NCBI GenBank assembly: GCA_001820675.1 | Contig: MHQO01000028.1 | Span: 1-10,633, forward strand | Direction of reading: 5' to 3' | From: Candidatus Sungbacteria bacterium RIFCSPLOWO2_01_FULL_47_10 | Lineage (GTDB): Bacteria; Patescibacteriota; Minisyncoccia; Sungbacterales; GWA2-42-14 | DNA length: 10,633 nucleotides | Part shown: in pieces, positions 1 through 6,446 of the stretch | How positions within the stretch are numbered: the first letter of the stretch is position 1 | Layout: the number at the start of each line of letters is the position of its first letter | Position numbers and translations under genes: made by a program | The notes under the pieces: model-generated | What the model was told of the DNA's origin: nothing | Seen by the model: only the letters and a program-made list of their open reading frames with translations | Database searches by the model: none

Positions 1-99
1 GAGGAAATTTGATACAAAAAACCCTTATTTTAAGCCAATGATTTTTCAAAAAAACGGCTAAAACCTTATTAAGCAACTGGTCTTTTTAATAAACGGCAT

Positions 100-1146
100 T
101 TGTCGCCTGAAAAGCGCAAGCAAAAAAACAAAGAGGTTTTGAAAAGAAGCGAAATGGTTATCGCGAAATTATTGGAACAATTTGATGCGCGCGAGACGGA
201 TGAGCGTACACTGAAACGAATAATCGCGGCAAAAGAAAAATATCAACCACTTAAGAATGCTCGAATGAGGCGGCTTGCCAGATCGCTTCGGGCGATTGAC
301 ACGGAAGAAGATATCGAGGAATTCGGTGTTGACAGGCGCATGCTTTATTATGACGAGGATTCCGGTGGTTTTTACGCGAAAGACAATAACGGAAAAAAGG
401 CCGTGACCGTTGCGGACGTTCAGTCTGATTGCGCCTGGGGCTTGCGTTATCTGCCTGATCCGGAGATGCCGCACGGCGTCTTTCGCCAAACTGCAAAAAA
501 AATTTTGGTGAACGAAGCGCGGCGCGACGTCGAAGAATTATATGACAAGGAATTAGCATTATGGAACCTGGGCGCGGCCAGCAAGACCCCTCTTTCACAT
601 ATCGAAGAGAATTGGGGCAAAAGAGGCGTGCCGGAAGGAATTATCGCCGAGACGATGGCTCGTGAATTGTTGAATCGAACTTCTCTGAATAATTCATTGG
701 GATTTGTTGTTGTGCGCGCGAATAACATGGAGGACGGCATATTCAAATATGATTTCAAATTGCAGACATCACAAAGAAAGCGCGGCGTCTCACTTGACGA
801 CAATAGCGGTGAAAAAGAAGCAAGGCGTAAAAAAATAGGCATTCAATTCACCATTCGGTCTGGCGAAGGAGTGTGGAAAAAAGCTGTTTTAGACGCGGTA
901 AAGAAACTCTACGGCGGAAAACTTCCGGTTGATGAAATCATTTTTGTGCAGGTGCCGACAAAGGATTTCAGCAAGGCGTTTACCCGATGGTTAGAGGCGG
1001 AGAAGCCGTCCGGAGGGCCGGAGCAATTTTTGTCAAAAGATTTAAAAATGCGATTGCTAAAAGAATCAACGCAAGGATTGGTGCAATTAAGTGATGAAGA
1101 AATTGAACGATTGATCGGTGGTAGGGAGGTGAAAGAAGAATTATAA
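100..1146 (+). CDS. Hypothetical protein, 348 aa, unrecognised
   Basis: I do not recognise this protein. The frame opens after a stop at 70-72. The first usable start is TTG at 100; TTG 139 and ATG 154 (residue 19) are in-frame alternatives, and none has a well-spaced Shine-Dalgarno. The N-terminal third (residues 1-75) is highly charged and helical with many Lys/Arg. The C-terminal half alternates helix and strand: helix about 181-193, strands about 200-207, 213-222 and 246-253, helix about 258-271, strand about 279-285. There is no signal peptide or membrane segment, so it should be cytoplasmic. The strand/helix order resembles the core of PD-(D/E)XK nucleases, with D218-F-K220 in the second strand, but a full catalytic signature is missing, so this is only a fold guess. 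No terminator follows, and 92 bp separate it from glmS. Confident that it is coding, not of function or start. Confidence 0.75.
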   Translation: MSPEKRKQKNKEVLKRSEMVIAKLLEQFDARETDERTLKRIIAAKEKYQPLKNARMRRLARSLRAIDTEEDIEEFGVDRRMLYYDEDSGGFYAKDNNGKKAVTVADVQSDCAWGLRYLPDPEMPHGVFRQTAKKILVNEARRDVEELYDKELALWNLGAASKTPLSHIEENWGKRGVPEGIIAETMARELLNRTSLNNSLGFVVVRANNMEDGIFKYDFKLQTSQRKRGVSLDDNSGEKEARRKKIGIQFTIRSGEGVWKKAVLDAVKKLYGGKLPVDEIIFVQVPTKDFSKAFTRWLEAEKPSGGPEQFLSKDLKMRLLKESTQGLVQLSDEEIERLIGGREVKEEL

Positions 1147-1175
1147 AAAAGCATAATACGGCGCCGATCTGCGGC

Positions 1176-1265
1176 TAATATCAACAGATATCGATACGTA
1201 TCAGATACTCGTAGATACTCATAGATATTAATTGATATTTGTCGTTTTACTGGCACCGCACTTTT
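1176..1265. repeat. GATA decamer array upstream of glmS
   Basis: Four tandem decamers lie at 1203-1212 (AGATACTCGT), 1213-1222 (AGATACTCAT), 1223-1232 (AGATATTAAT) and 1233-1242 (TGATATTTGT), so GATA recurs exactly every 10 bp. They are preceded by a perfect palindrome GATACGTATC (1193-1202) and by GATATC (1187-1192). AATATCAA at 1177-1184 pairs with TTGATATT at 1232-1239. The 9-mer ATCTGCGGC occurs on both sides (1167-1175 and 1266-1274); the right copy is the Ile-Cys-Gly codons of glmS. The fourth unit overlaps the only conventional glmS start codon. One-helical-turn spacing suits protein binding along one DNA face, but that role is inference. Confidence 0.6.
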
Positions 1266-3110
1266 ATCTGCGGCATTGTAGGATATATCGGAAAACAGCG
1301 CGCCTTGCCCATCCTTCTTGACGGCATCAAGGCGCTTGAATACCGGGGATACGACTCCGCGGGTTTTGCCGTGCTTCAAAAAAACGGGGCCATCAAAAGT
1401 GAAAAAGCTGTTGGCAGGGTGGCTATGCTTGAGCAAAAAATCGGGGATCCGGAGCGATATGCGGGAACATTAGGAATCATCCAAAGCCGGTGGGCGACTC
1501 ACGGAGGGGTGACGGAGGCGAATGCGCATCCGCATCGCGACTGCTCCGGAAACATCATGCTCGTTCATAACGGCATTATTGAAAACTATAAGGATTTGCG
1601 CAATGACTTGGTGCGGCTCGGCCATTCGTTTCGTTCCGAGACGGACACGGAAGTTCTCGCGCACCTAATCGAAGAATATCGAAACATAAATCCAAAATTG
1701 GATTTTGAAGAAGCGGTTAGGCATGCCCTGCTCTCTGTTCGCGGCACATATGGTTTTGCCATACTTGACTCGCGCGATCCGGGCGTGCTTATTGCCGCGC
1801 GGAATTTTTCCCCCCTTCTTCTGGGTATCGGCGATAAGGAATATTTCGTGGCTTCAGACGCATCGGCCGTACTGAAGCATACGGCAAAAGTCGTGTATCT
1901 CGATGACGGCGAAATGGCCGTGCTCACGCCAAAAAACTATACCGTATATGATCTGCGGCGGAATATCAAGCAAAAAAACCAGGAAAAACTTGAATGGTCG
2001 CTCGAGGAGGCGCAAAAAGGGGGATATCCTCATTTCATGCTGAAAGAAATTTTTGAAGAACCGGAGGCGATAGAAAATTCGATTCGCGGCAGAATGATTC
2101 CCAAAGAGGGGCGGGTAAAACTCGGCGGACTTGACGGCGTTCGGGACCGCCTTCAGCAGGCAAAACGCATACTTATTTCCGCGTGTGGAACGGCGTATTT
2201 GGCCGGAAGGGTCGGCGAAAACATGATCGAAGAATATGCGGGCATTCCTGCCGAAGTTGACGTCGCGTCGGAATTTCGCTATCGGAAACCGGTATTTCGA
2301 GATGGCGACGTGTTTCTCGCGATATCACAGTCCGGAGAGACCGCGGACACTCTTGCGTCCCTTCGGGAAGCGAAAGAAAAAGGCATAGTGTCGCTCGGCA
2401 TCGTAAATGTCGTCGGCTCGACCCTTGCGCGGGAGACCGATGCGGGAGTCTATCAGCATGTCGGTCCCGAAATCGGGGTTGCTTCAACCAAGGCATTTAC
2501 GTCGCAAGTTGCGATTTTAGCGCTCCTTACCGTGCTTCTGGGAAGACAGCGCGATATGTCGGTGGTAACGGGCGAGCGTATTTTGAAAGAACTCGCGAAG
2601 ATTCCCGATTTGATGAGAAAAATCATCGCGCAAAACAACGCAATCGAAAAACTCGCAAAAAAATATCAGAAATACGAAAACTTTTTATACTTGGGGCGAA
2701 AATACAATGTGCCGGTTGCGTACGAAGGAGCCCTGAAATTAAAGGAAATTTCGTATGTTCACGCGGAAGGGTGCGGAGCGGGCGAGATGAAGCATGGTCC
2801 GATTGCGATGATTGATAAAAATTTTCCATCGATTTTTGTCGCGCCGCAGGATTCGGTGTATGAAAAAATGATTTCAAACATGGAAGAAATTCGGGCGAGG
2901 GGCGGCCCGATACTCGCAATCGCAACCGAGGGCGATAAAAAAATTCGCGATATCACCGATGACGTTATGTATATTCCCAAAACCCTTGAAATGCTGACCC
3001 CGCTTTTATCGGTGGTGCCTCTTCAGCTTTTTGCGTATCACTTCGGAGTCATGCGCGGATATGACGTGGATAAGCCGCGCAATCTTGCAAAGTCGGTGAC
3101 GGTGGAATAG
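1239..3110 (+). CDS. glmS: Glutamine--fructose-6-phosphate aminotransferase (GlmS)
   Basis: GlmS makes glucosamine-6-phosphate from fructose-6-phosphate and glutamine, the first committed step to UDP-GlcNAc and peptidoglycan. Numbered from TTG 1239: class II glutaminase domain with the nucleophile Cys11 in CGIVGYIG, RGYDSAG (36-42), RWATHG (84-89) and HNGIIEN (110-116). First sugar-isomerase (SIS) domain with SACGTAY (314-320) and SQSGETADT (363-371). Second SIS domain with EGALKLKE and HAEGCGAGEMKHGP. The C-terminus PRNLAKSVTVE is the family hallmark. Length is normal. The odd point is the start: an in-frame TGA sits at 1233-1235, no ATG or GTG precedes Cys11, and the codon directly before Cys is ATC (1266-1268). 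TTG 1239 would leave a 10-residue N-terminal extension; ATC 1266 would give the usual Met-Cys start. Neither has a Shine-Dalgarno. Function is certain, start is not. Confidence 0.97.
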   Translation: MSFYWHRTFICGIVGYIGKQRALPILLDGIKALEYRGYDSAGFAVLQKNGAIKSEKAVGRVAMLEQKIGDPERYAGTLGIIQSRWATHGGVTEANAHPHRDCSGNIMLVHNGIIENYKDLRNDLVRLGHSFRSETDTEVLAHLIEEYRNINPKLDFEEAVRHALLSVRGTYGFAILDSRDPGVLIAARNFSPLLLGIGDKEYFVASDASAVLKHTAKVVYLDDGEMAVLTPKNYTVYDLRRNIKQKNQEKLEWSLEEAQKGGYPHFMLKEIFEEPEAIENSIRGRMIPKEGRVKLGGLDGVRDRLQQAKRILISACGTAYLAGRVGENMIEEYAGIPAEVDVASEFRYRKPVFRDGDVFLAISQSGETADTLASLREAKEKGIVSLGIVNVVGSTLARETDAGVYQHVGPEIGVASTKAFTSQVAILALLTVLLGRQRDMSVVTGERILKELAKIPDLMRKIIAQNNAIEKLAKKYQKYENFLYLGRKYNVPVAYEGALKLKEISYVHAEGCGAGEMKHGPIAMIDKNFPSIFVAPQDSVYEKMISNMEEIRARGGPILAIATEGDKKIRDITDDVMYIPKTLEMLTPLLSVVPLQLFAYHFGVMRGYDVDKPRNLAKSVTVE

Positions 3111-3123
3111 GCAAGAGGGTTAT

Positions 3124-3160
3124 TTGACAACCAATGCCGGTTTATAGTACTCATATATTA
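3124..3160 (+). promoter_or_regulatory. Candidate promoter for the 3191 gene
   Basis: A perfect TTGACA (3124-3129) sits within TTTGACAA, followed by AT-rich DNA with several imperfect -10 candidates (TATAGT at 3143, TACTCA at 3148, TATATT at 3154). None has both ideal sequence and 17-bp spacing, so the -35 is convincing and the -10 is not fixed. Because no terminator follows glmS, read-through from glmS is also possible. Confidence 0.45.
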
Positions 3161-3177
3161 TTGTACGGTCGTTGAAA

Positions 3178-3183
3178 AAGGAG
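3178..3183 (+). promoter_or_regulatory. Shine-Dalgarno AAGGAG
   Basis: AAGGAG lies 7 nt upstream of ATG 3191 and fixes that start. It shows that this genome does use canonical ribosome binding sites, which makes their absence at glmS, rel and parA meaningful. Confidence 0.85.
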
Positions 3184-3190
3184 AAAGCTG

Positions 3191-3643
3191 ATGGCCCCGA
3201 ATTACACGCCGGACCACAAGACTGAAAAGAAGGGTCATAACTTGTTTTTTTTAAGCATCGTTTTTGTTGCTTTGGTTGCGTTGGTTGCCATTATCCTGTC
3301 GCTCTTGTCGTCCCCAACGCTCAAAGCCGACCCCTCTCAAATACACGAAAGAAAGCTTATCTTCCGAGCTATACCCAATGGAACCACTAATTACGACGCC
3401 TGGCAAGGAACGGCTTTTGTTCTTGCGGAAATTACCAATCTTGATACCGTAAGCCGTTCCGCACTTTCACGTTATTATGCGACAACGATTTTGTGCGTTG
3501 CCATGCCGGAGGAAACCAAGGGTCTTAAACCCGGCATCCAGTATACGGTTCGTTATAAAATTATCGGTTATGATATCCTAAGTTCCACCACATCCCGCCA
3601 GGTAGTTCCTCTAAATTGCCTCAGCTTTGAAGAAGTAAAATAA
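3191..3643 (+). CDS. Small membrane-anchored protein, 150 aa
   Basis: Unrecognised. Residues 1-16 are polar and basic, residues 18-42 form one strongly hydrophobic helix, and the remaining 108 residues look beta-rich and soluble. With Lys before the helix, the positive-inside rule predicts a cytoplasmic N-terminus and an extracytoplasmic C-terminal domain, that is, a signal anchor. The outer domain has exactly two cysteines (C113 and C143), which could form a disulfide. The strand pattern in the region GIQYTVRYKIIGYDI suggests a small beta-barrel, but I cannot assign a family. ATG 3191 is supported by AAGGAG 7 nt upstream. It has its own candidate promoter and a strong terminator directly after the TAA stop, so it is probably a single-gene unit. 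Confidence 0.85.
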   Translation: MAPNYTPDHKTEKKGHNLFFLSIVFVALVALVAIILSLLSSPTLKADPSQIHERKLIFRAIPNGTTNYDAWQGTAFVLAEITNLDTVSRSALSRYYATTILCVAMPEETKGLKPGIQYTVRYKIIGYDILSSTTSRQVVPLNCLSFEEVK

Positions 3644-3653
3644 TTTTTTTTTG

Positions 3654-3673
3654 CCGCCCCTTCGGGCGGTTTT
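3654..3673 (+). terminator. Rho-independent terminator after 3643
   Basis: A 6-bp GC stem CCGCCC (3654-3659) / GGGCGG (3664-3669) with loop CTTC is followed by TTTT, and preceded by a T-run just after the stop codon. It ends the 3191 transcript. Confidence 0.85.
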
Positions 3674-3736
3674 ATATATAATACCTCCAAGCTTACTGCG
3701 AGGTTACCTACTTTGAGTTACGAAACCCGCTTTTCT

Positions 3737-3834
3737 GTCATTCCGGCCTTGAGCCGGAATCCAGATTTATATTTTAGTCTGGGCGCCAGTTTTCACTGGC
3801 GCGGCGTCTGGATTCCTGCTTTCGCAGGAATGAT
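3737..3834. repeat. Nested palindromic MITE/REP-like element
   Basis: About 98 bp made of three perfect 8-bp hairpins: ATTCCGGC/GCCGGAAT (3740-3747/3753-3760), GCGCCAGT/ACTGGCGC (3783-3790/3795-3802) and ATTCCTGC/GCAGGAAT (3812-3819/3824-3831). The whole is itself an inverted repeat: TCATTCC (3738-3744) pairs with GGAATGA (3827-3833), and GGAATCCAGA (3756-3765) with TCTGGATTCC (3807-3816). The TCATTCC...GGAATCCAG sequence resembles widely dispersed bacterial palindromic repeats such as the dRS3 type. It carries no gene. It fills most of the 277-bp gap between 3643 and 3921, the rest being the terminator and a candidate promoter. Confidence 0.8.
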
Positions 3835-3853
3835 AATTTTTTCCGCCGCGGGA

Positions 3854-3882
3854 TTGCAAAATTTGATTCCGTTTCATATGCT
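3854..3882 (+). promoter_or_regulatory. Weak candidate promoter for the 3921 gene
   Basis: TTGCAA (3854-3859), 17 bp, TATGCT (3877-3882), giving a leader of about 32 nt that ends in GAGGGA directly before ATG 3921. An overlapping TATAAA at 3882-3887 is an alternative -10 without a well-spaced -35. Confidence 0.35.
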
Positions 3883-3920
3883 ATAAAAGCTTGGTTGTTC
3901 TTTAATAATCGGGTGAGGGA

Positions 3921-4532
3921 ATGGGCGAACGCGAAAGCGGCGGAAGCTCCGGTTCGGGTAAATTAACGGCGAAGGATTGGTTTTCGGATGAATTCCTGCT
4001 TTCTCGGGAATTGATTGAGCGGGTTTTCACGAAATATCGGCGGTCCGATTCCATCGATACGGCGATATATACGATTGTAAAGATGCGGTCAACGGGCGAA
4101 ACGGCATGTAAGACTACGCTGAATTCTGCGTACGGCATTTATCCGGATGCGGAGTTCGGGTTCGTCTTGCGGAAATGCGGAAGCCCGATCGCGAGTATTT
4201 GGTTCGATGTGCCGGATACAGGCGTTTTATTCGTAAAACAGATTCAGGGAAAAAAGGGGCTGAAGGAAGATCTTTGCGCATTCCGGTGGGAGCGCATGCT
4301 TATCCGGCTTCTTGTCGAGTGGGCGAGGGGGCGATCCTTTAAAGAGGTGAGAGTTGTCAGGGGTCTTTATCAGGAGTGGTGCCGGGATTGGGAAGACCGG
4401 AAGAAAAAATTTTTTATGATTTACGACGTTTCCGCGAAACGGGAAGGATTTGCGCCGGGTACAATGTATCACTGGCTCGTGCTTAATCACGAAGGTGGTA
4501 TGTGTGATGAGTCGCCCCACAGAAAGGCATGA
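3921..4532 (+). CDS. Hypothetical protein, GNAT-like fold suspected, 203 aa
   Basis: Cytoplasmic, with no signal or membrane segment. Residues 1-18 are Gly/Ser-rich and probably disordered. Residues 80-184 follow the order of the conserved half of GCN5-type acyltransferases: strand SIWFDV, strand LFVKQIQG, a QIQGKKG turn at the place of the acyl-CoA loop (Q/R-x-x-G-x-G/A), helix about 122-138, strand KEVRVV, then YDVSAKREGF, like the closing Y..A...GF of GNAT proteins. The loop matches only partly, so catalysis is doubtful and the assignment is inference. ATG 3921 follows GAGGGA at unusually short spacing. Residues 24-31 are encoded by a 20-nt stretch (3992-4011) that is 18/20 identical to the last hairpin of the palindromic element 180 bp upstream. 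The gene ends in TGA and is followed by its own terminator. Confidence 0.75.
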   Translation: MGERESGGSSGSGKLTAKDWFSDEFLLSRELIERVFTKYRRSDSIDTAIYTIVKMRSTGETACKTTLNSAYGIYPDAEFGFVLRKCGSPIASIWFDVPDTGVLFVKQIQGKKGLKEDLCAFRWERMLIRLLVEWARGRSFKEVRVVRGLYQEWCRDWEDRKKKFFMIYDVSAKREGFAPGTMYHWLVLNHEGGMCDESPHRKA

Positions 4533-4558
4533 TCATAATTTCGGAATGCCACAAAAGG

Positions 4559-4581
4559 CCGCGCACGGACGCGGTTTTTTT
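4559..4581 (+). terminator. Rho-independent terminator before rel
   Basis: Stem CCGCG (4559-4563) / CGCGG (4570-4574), loop CACGGA, then seven T. It ends the 3921 transcript and runs straight into the rel promoter, whose -35 begins at 4583. Confidence 0.8.
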
Positions 4582-4582
4582 C

Positions 4583-4611
4583 TTGAAAAAATCCCGTATT
4601 CGCACTATCAT
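4583..4611 (+). promoter_or_regulatory. rel promoter, leaderless geometry
   Basis: TTGAAA (4583-4588), exactly 17 bp, TATCAT (4606-4611; 5 of 6 to consensus). Only 6 nt separate the -10 from ATG 4618, so transcription should begin at or next to the A of the start codon. There is no Shine-Dalgarno and no room for one. Confidence 0.75.
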
Positions 4612-4617
4612 CTCATC

Positions 4618-6348
4618 ATGGCGCCGGTCGAAGATATCATCAAAAAAATGAATCAACGGGGAAATGTTTCCTCTTCCAATCAGGATCTGATCAGGCGCGC
4701 TTTTGCATGCGCCCAAAAAGCGCATGTGAATCAAAAACGCCGTTCGGGCATCCCGTATTTCGATCATCCGATAAGTGTTGCGTTGAGCGTATCGGAAATG
4801 GGACTTGATGCCTCATCGGTCGCGGCGGCACTGCTTCACGATGTTTGCGAAGATGCACATTTTTCTCTCGAACAAATCGAAAAAGAATTCGGGCCGGAAA
4901 TCGCTTTTCTTGTTGACGGGGTTACGAAGCTCGATAAAATCAAGTTTCACGGAACCGAGCGTGAAGCTGAGAATTTGCGAAAAATGTTTTTGGCGATCGC
5001 CGAAGACATCCGCGTTGTTTTAATAAAGCTCATGGACCGGCTTCACAATATGAAAACACTTTCGGCACTCCCACCGGAAAAACAGCGGCGTATTGCGCTT
5101 GAAACGCTTGAAATCTACGCGCCGCTTGCATATCGCCTGGGGATCGGAGAGATAAAAGGACAGCTGGAAGACCTGTCGTTTCCTTACGTATATCCAAAAG
5201 AACACGAATGGCTGGCCGGGCAGGTAAAAGAGCCCTTAATAGAGAGGCAGAAATATGTGGACAAGCTCCTGCCGCTCATCAAGGAGGAGCTTGAGAAAGA
5301 AAAAGTGGAATATGCGGATATTCACGGACGGGCGAAACATTTTTTCAGTCTGTATCGAAAACTTTTAAAATATGAAATGAATATAAACAAGATTTTCGAT
5401 TTAGTCGCGGTGCGCCTGATTGTCCGGACGGTTGAGGATTGTTATGCAGCCCTGGGAGTTATCCATAAGATGTGGCGGCCGGTGCCCGGTCTGGTAAAAG
5501 ATTATATCGCGCTTCCGAAGCCGAACGGATACCGTTCGATCCATACGACGGTTTTCGGGCCGCATGGGCGGATGACCGAGTTTCAAATAAGGACCGAAGA
5601 AATGCACCGCGAGGCCGAGCAAGGAATTGCCGCGCATTGGGCGTATACGGAGGGCAAGGCATCCGATGTCTACAGAAAGAAAGGCGTGATTTTTGCCTCG
5701 AAAAAAGAACTCGGATGGGTAAGCCAGCTTCGCGAATGGCAGAAGGAATTCAGAAATCCCGACGAGTTCATTGAGTCTTTAAAAATTGATTTTTTCAAAA
5801 ATCGCATCTTTGTATTAACCCCGAAGGGGGATGTCATCGATTTGCCGGAAGGGTCAACCCCGATTGATTTTGCCTATCAAGTTCATACCGATATCGGGCA
5901 CGAGGCCGCGGGAGCAAAAATCGGAGGCAAGATGGTTCCACTTGATCACGAGCTTCATAACGGCGATATTGTCGAGATCATCACCCAAAAGAACAAAAAG
6001 CCGAATTCGGATTGGCTTTCGTTCGTGAAAACGGCAGCCGCGCGAAAGCGCATTCAGTCGTTTATCCGTGCGGCTCGCGAGGAACTTGCGTTTTCGAGCA
6101 AAAGCGGACAAATGATCGAGTTTCGCCTGTCGGTACGTGACCGGATCGGACTTTTGAAAGATGTTTCTGCGGCAGTCGCTGAATTGAAAATCAATATAAA
6201 AAGCATCACAACGGATACAAAAAACAGGATGTATCCCCTGATAATCATCCATGCGCAGGTAAAAAGCAGGGGAATTTTGGAAAAACTGATGATGAAGCTC
6301 AAAGGGGTGAAGGGAGTGGAGGAGGTGAGTTATAAATTGATTTCGTAG
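4618..6348 (+). CDS. rel: Rel/SpoT-type (p)ppGpp synthetase/hydrolase, short form
   Basis: Makes (p)ppGpp from ATP and GDP/GTP and degrades it again: the stringent-response regulator. 576 residues from ATG 4618. HD hydrolase domain about 22-150 with H50, HDVCED (74-79) and D140-R141, so hydrolysis should be intact. Synthetase domain about 235-345 with FDLVAVRLIV, NGYRSIHT (303-310), E321 of EFQIRT and HREAEQGIAAHW. TGS domain about 394-456. ACT domain about 499-576. Usual full-length enzymes have about 720-750 residues; here only about 45 residues lie between TGS and ACT, so the helical and zinc-finger/RIS domains are missing. The RxKD motif of bifunctional enzymes reads LVKD (292-295). A longer in-frame opening begins upstream, but it crosses the previous gene and its terminator, and the promoter supports ATG 4618. 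Stands alone as one unit. Confidence 0.95.
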   Translation: MAPVEDIIKKMNQRGNVSSSNQDLIRRAFACAQKAHVNQKRRSGIPYFDHPISVALSVSEMGLDASSVAAALLHDVCEDAHFSLEQIEKEFGPEIAFLVDGVTKLDKIKFHGTEREAENLRKMFLAIAEDIRVVLIKLMDRLHNMKTLSALPPEKQRRIALETLEIYAPLAYRLGIGEIKGQLEDLSFPYVYPKEHEWLAGQVKEPLIERQKYVDKLLPLIKEELEKEKVEYADIHGRAKHFFSLYRKLLKYEMNINKIFDLVAVRLIVRTVEDCYAALGVIHKMWRPVPGLVKDYIALPKPNGYRSIHTTVFGPHGRMTEFQIRTEEMHREAEQGIAAHWAYTEGKASDVYRKKGVIFASKKELGWVSQLREWQKEFRNPDEFIESLKIDFFKNRIFVLTPKGDVIDLPEGSTPIDFAYQVHTDIGHEAAGAKIGGKMVPLDHELHNGDIVEIITQKNKKPNSDWLSFVKTAAARKRIQSFIRAAREELAFSSKSGQMIEFRLSVRDRIGLLKDVSAAVAELKINIKSITTDTKNRMYPLIIIHAQVKSRGILEKLMMKLKGVKGVEEVSYKLIS

Positions 6349-6418
6349 TCGGTTCGGTGGTTTGGTGCATAGATAGTTTTTTACCGACGGCGGAAGTCAT
6401 GGTTTTGTCATAACGTTA

Positions 6419-6445
6419 AAAATCGGCCGTGAGGCGGCCGATTTT
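6419..6445. terminator. Bidirectional terminator between convergent genes
   Basis: An 11-bp perfect stem AAAATCGGCCG (6419-6429) / CGGCCGATTTT (6435-6445) with loop TGAGG. The A-run on one side and T-run on the other let it serve both rel (plus) and the 88-aa gene (minus), whose stop codon is at 6447-6449. Confidence 0.9.
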
Positions 6446-6446
6446 A

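Noticed and set aside
1..99. AT-rich start of the window as promoter
   Set aside because: TTTAAT at 85-90 could be a -10 for a leaderless TTG 100, but no -35 is found; nothing else is seen here.
1187..1242. CRISPR-like array
   Set aside because: The decamers are contiguous with no spacers, and no cas gene is present.
4450..4617. Upstream in-frame extension of rel
   Set aside because: It would overlap the 3921 gene, cross its terminator and lie upstream of the rel promoter; the extra residues do not resemble Rel.
4944..4957. Possible parS half-match GTTTCACGGAAC
   Set aside because: The palindrome is broken at the centre and it encodes Rel residues; treated as chance.
6348..6388. Inverted repeat GTCGGT/ACCGAC after rel
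   Set aside because: A 6-bp stem with a 29-nt loop is weak; the strong terminator at 6419-6445 explains transcript ending.
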